DNA of 32,275 nt, taken from Verrucomicrobiales bacterium. GTDB lineage: Bacteria; Verrucomicrobiota; Verrucomicrobiia; Limisphaerales; JAYPXF01. Position 1 is the first letter of the stretch; each line of letters begins with the position of its first letter. The translations under genes were made by a program, and so were the position numbers. Where the stretch lies: NCBI GenBank assembly GCA_002715965.1, contig PBAL01000037.1, positions 1 through 32,275 of the forward strand. Reading direction: 5' to 3'. Shown here piece by piece: positions 32,124 to 32,275 of this stretch. Below the pieces are notes generated by a model that did no database searches, was not told the DNA's origin, and saw nothing but the letters and a program-made list of their open reading frames with translations.

Positions 32124-32275
32124 GGCGGCAGAGTAAGCATCATAATCGTAGTCTCAATCACCAAATCAGTGCGTTTGGCGCGGGCCACTAGTGCAGTGAG
32201 TCATTGAGTTATGATACATGGGCGTATAAGATTCGCACGATGGCAGCGCCGTTTGTAGTCAGCCCACCGGAACGA

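Noticed and set aside
1..32275. CRISPR arrays, tRNA or rRNA genes
   Set aside because: No regularly spaced direct repeats and no cloverleaf or rRNA-like stretch were seen by eye; a dedicated scan could still find a divergent tRNA.

Overview
The window looks like a chromosomal segment of a Verrucomicrobiota bacterium, probably a soil or freshwater Pedosphaera/Limisphaerales-like lineage. The evidence is the gene content: a cytochrome gene with DUF1587/1595/1592/1588/1585-type domains paired with a Tat-exported DUF1552 protein, a sulfatase, a DUF1080 protein, SGNH hydrolases, Gfo/Idh/MocA oxidoreductases, an UnbV/ASPIC FG-GAP protein and a HemQ-type coproheme decarboxylase. The assignment is an inference from families, not from a marker gene tree.

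Layout. 1-900: a piece of a mobile integron cassette array with no integrase in view. A GYF/DUF805-like membrane protein gene is tightly enclosed by two related attC-like sites, and the next cassette gene (a small zinc-ribbon protein) runs off the left edge. 960-4200: a hypothetical gene, an oxidoreductase, an SGNH hydrolase and a frameshifted relic of a CxxCH/squalene-cyclase-repeat protein. 4200-9490: housekeeping core, with metG, a small membrane protein, and an scpA-scpB pair in which ScpA carries an about 500-residue repeat-bearing extension. 9540-11975: an ECF sigma factor translationally coupled to a two-helix membrane protein, then a four-helix membrane protein with a FecR-like domain; two similar promoter-like motifs precede these units. 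12370-15120: a secreted alpha/beta hydrolase, a degenerate receiver-domain protein and hemQ. 15204-16800: an IS66-family relic fused to a 3'-truncated, frameshifted temptin/Ig-like secreted protein gene. 16848-20480: an SGNH esterase, a flippase-like/LPG-synthase membrane protein, a YafK-type L,D-transpeptidase with a damaged 5' end, and a decayed small secreted protein gene. 20485-27327: a DUF1080-DUF1579-sulfatase operon diverging from the cytochrome/DUF1552 pair. 27333-32123: a 1075-residue fusion of a PF03773-type permease with FG-GAP and UnbV/ASPIC domains, a ribonuclease H and a second Gfo/Idh/MocA oxidoreductase.

How the genes fit together. The secreted hydrolases, sulfatase, DUF1080 protein and oxidoreductases suit a life on complex polysaccharides. 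The cytochrome/DUF1552 pair is an exported module typical of the PVC superphylum with unknown function. The sigma factor, its coupled membrane protein and the FecR-domain protein look like one envelope-signalling unit. The window also carries much decay (four pseudogenes or relics, interspersed palindromic repeats), so it is a mix of core and eroded accessory DNA. The most unusual items are the attC-bounded cassette, the permease-propeller fusion and the extended ScpA. No CRISPR array and no RNA gene was recognised.
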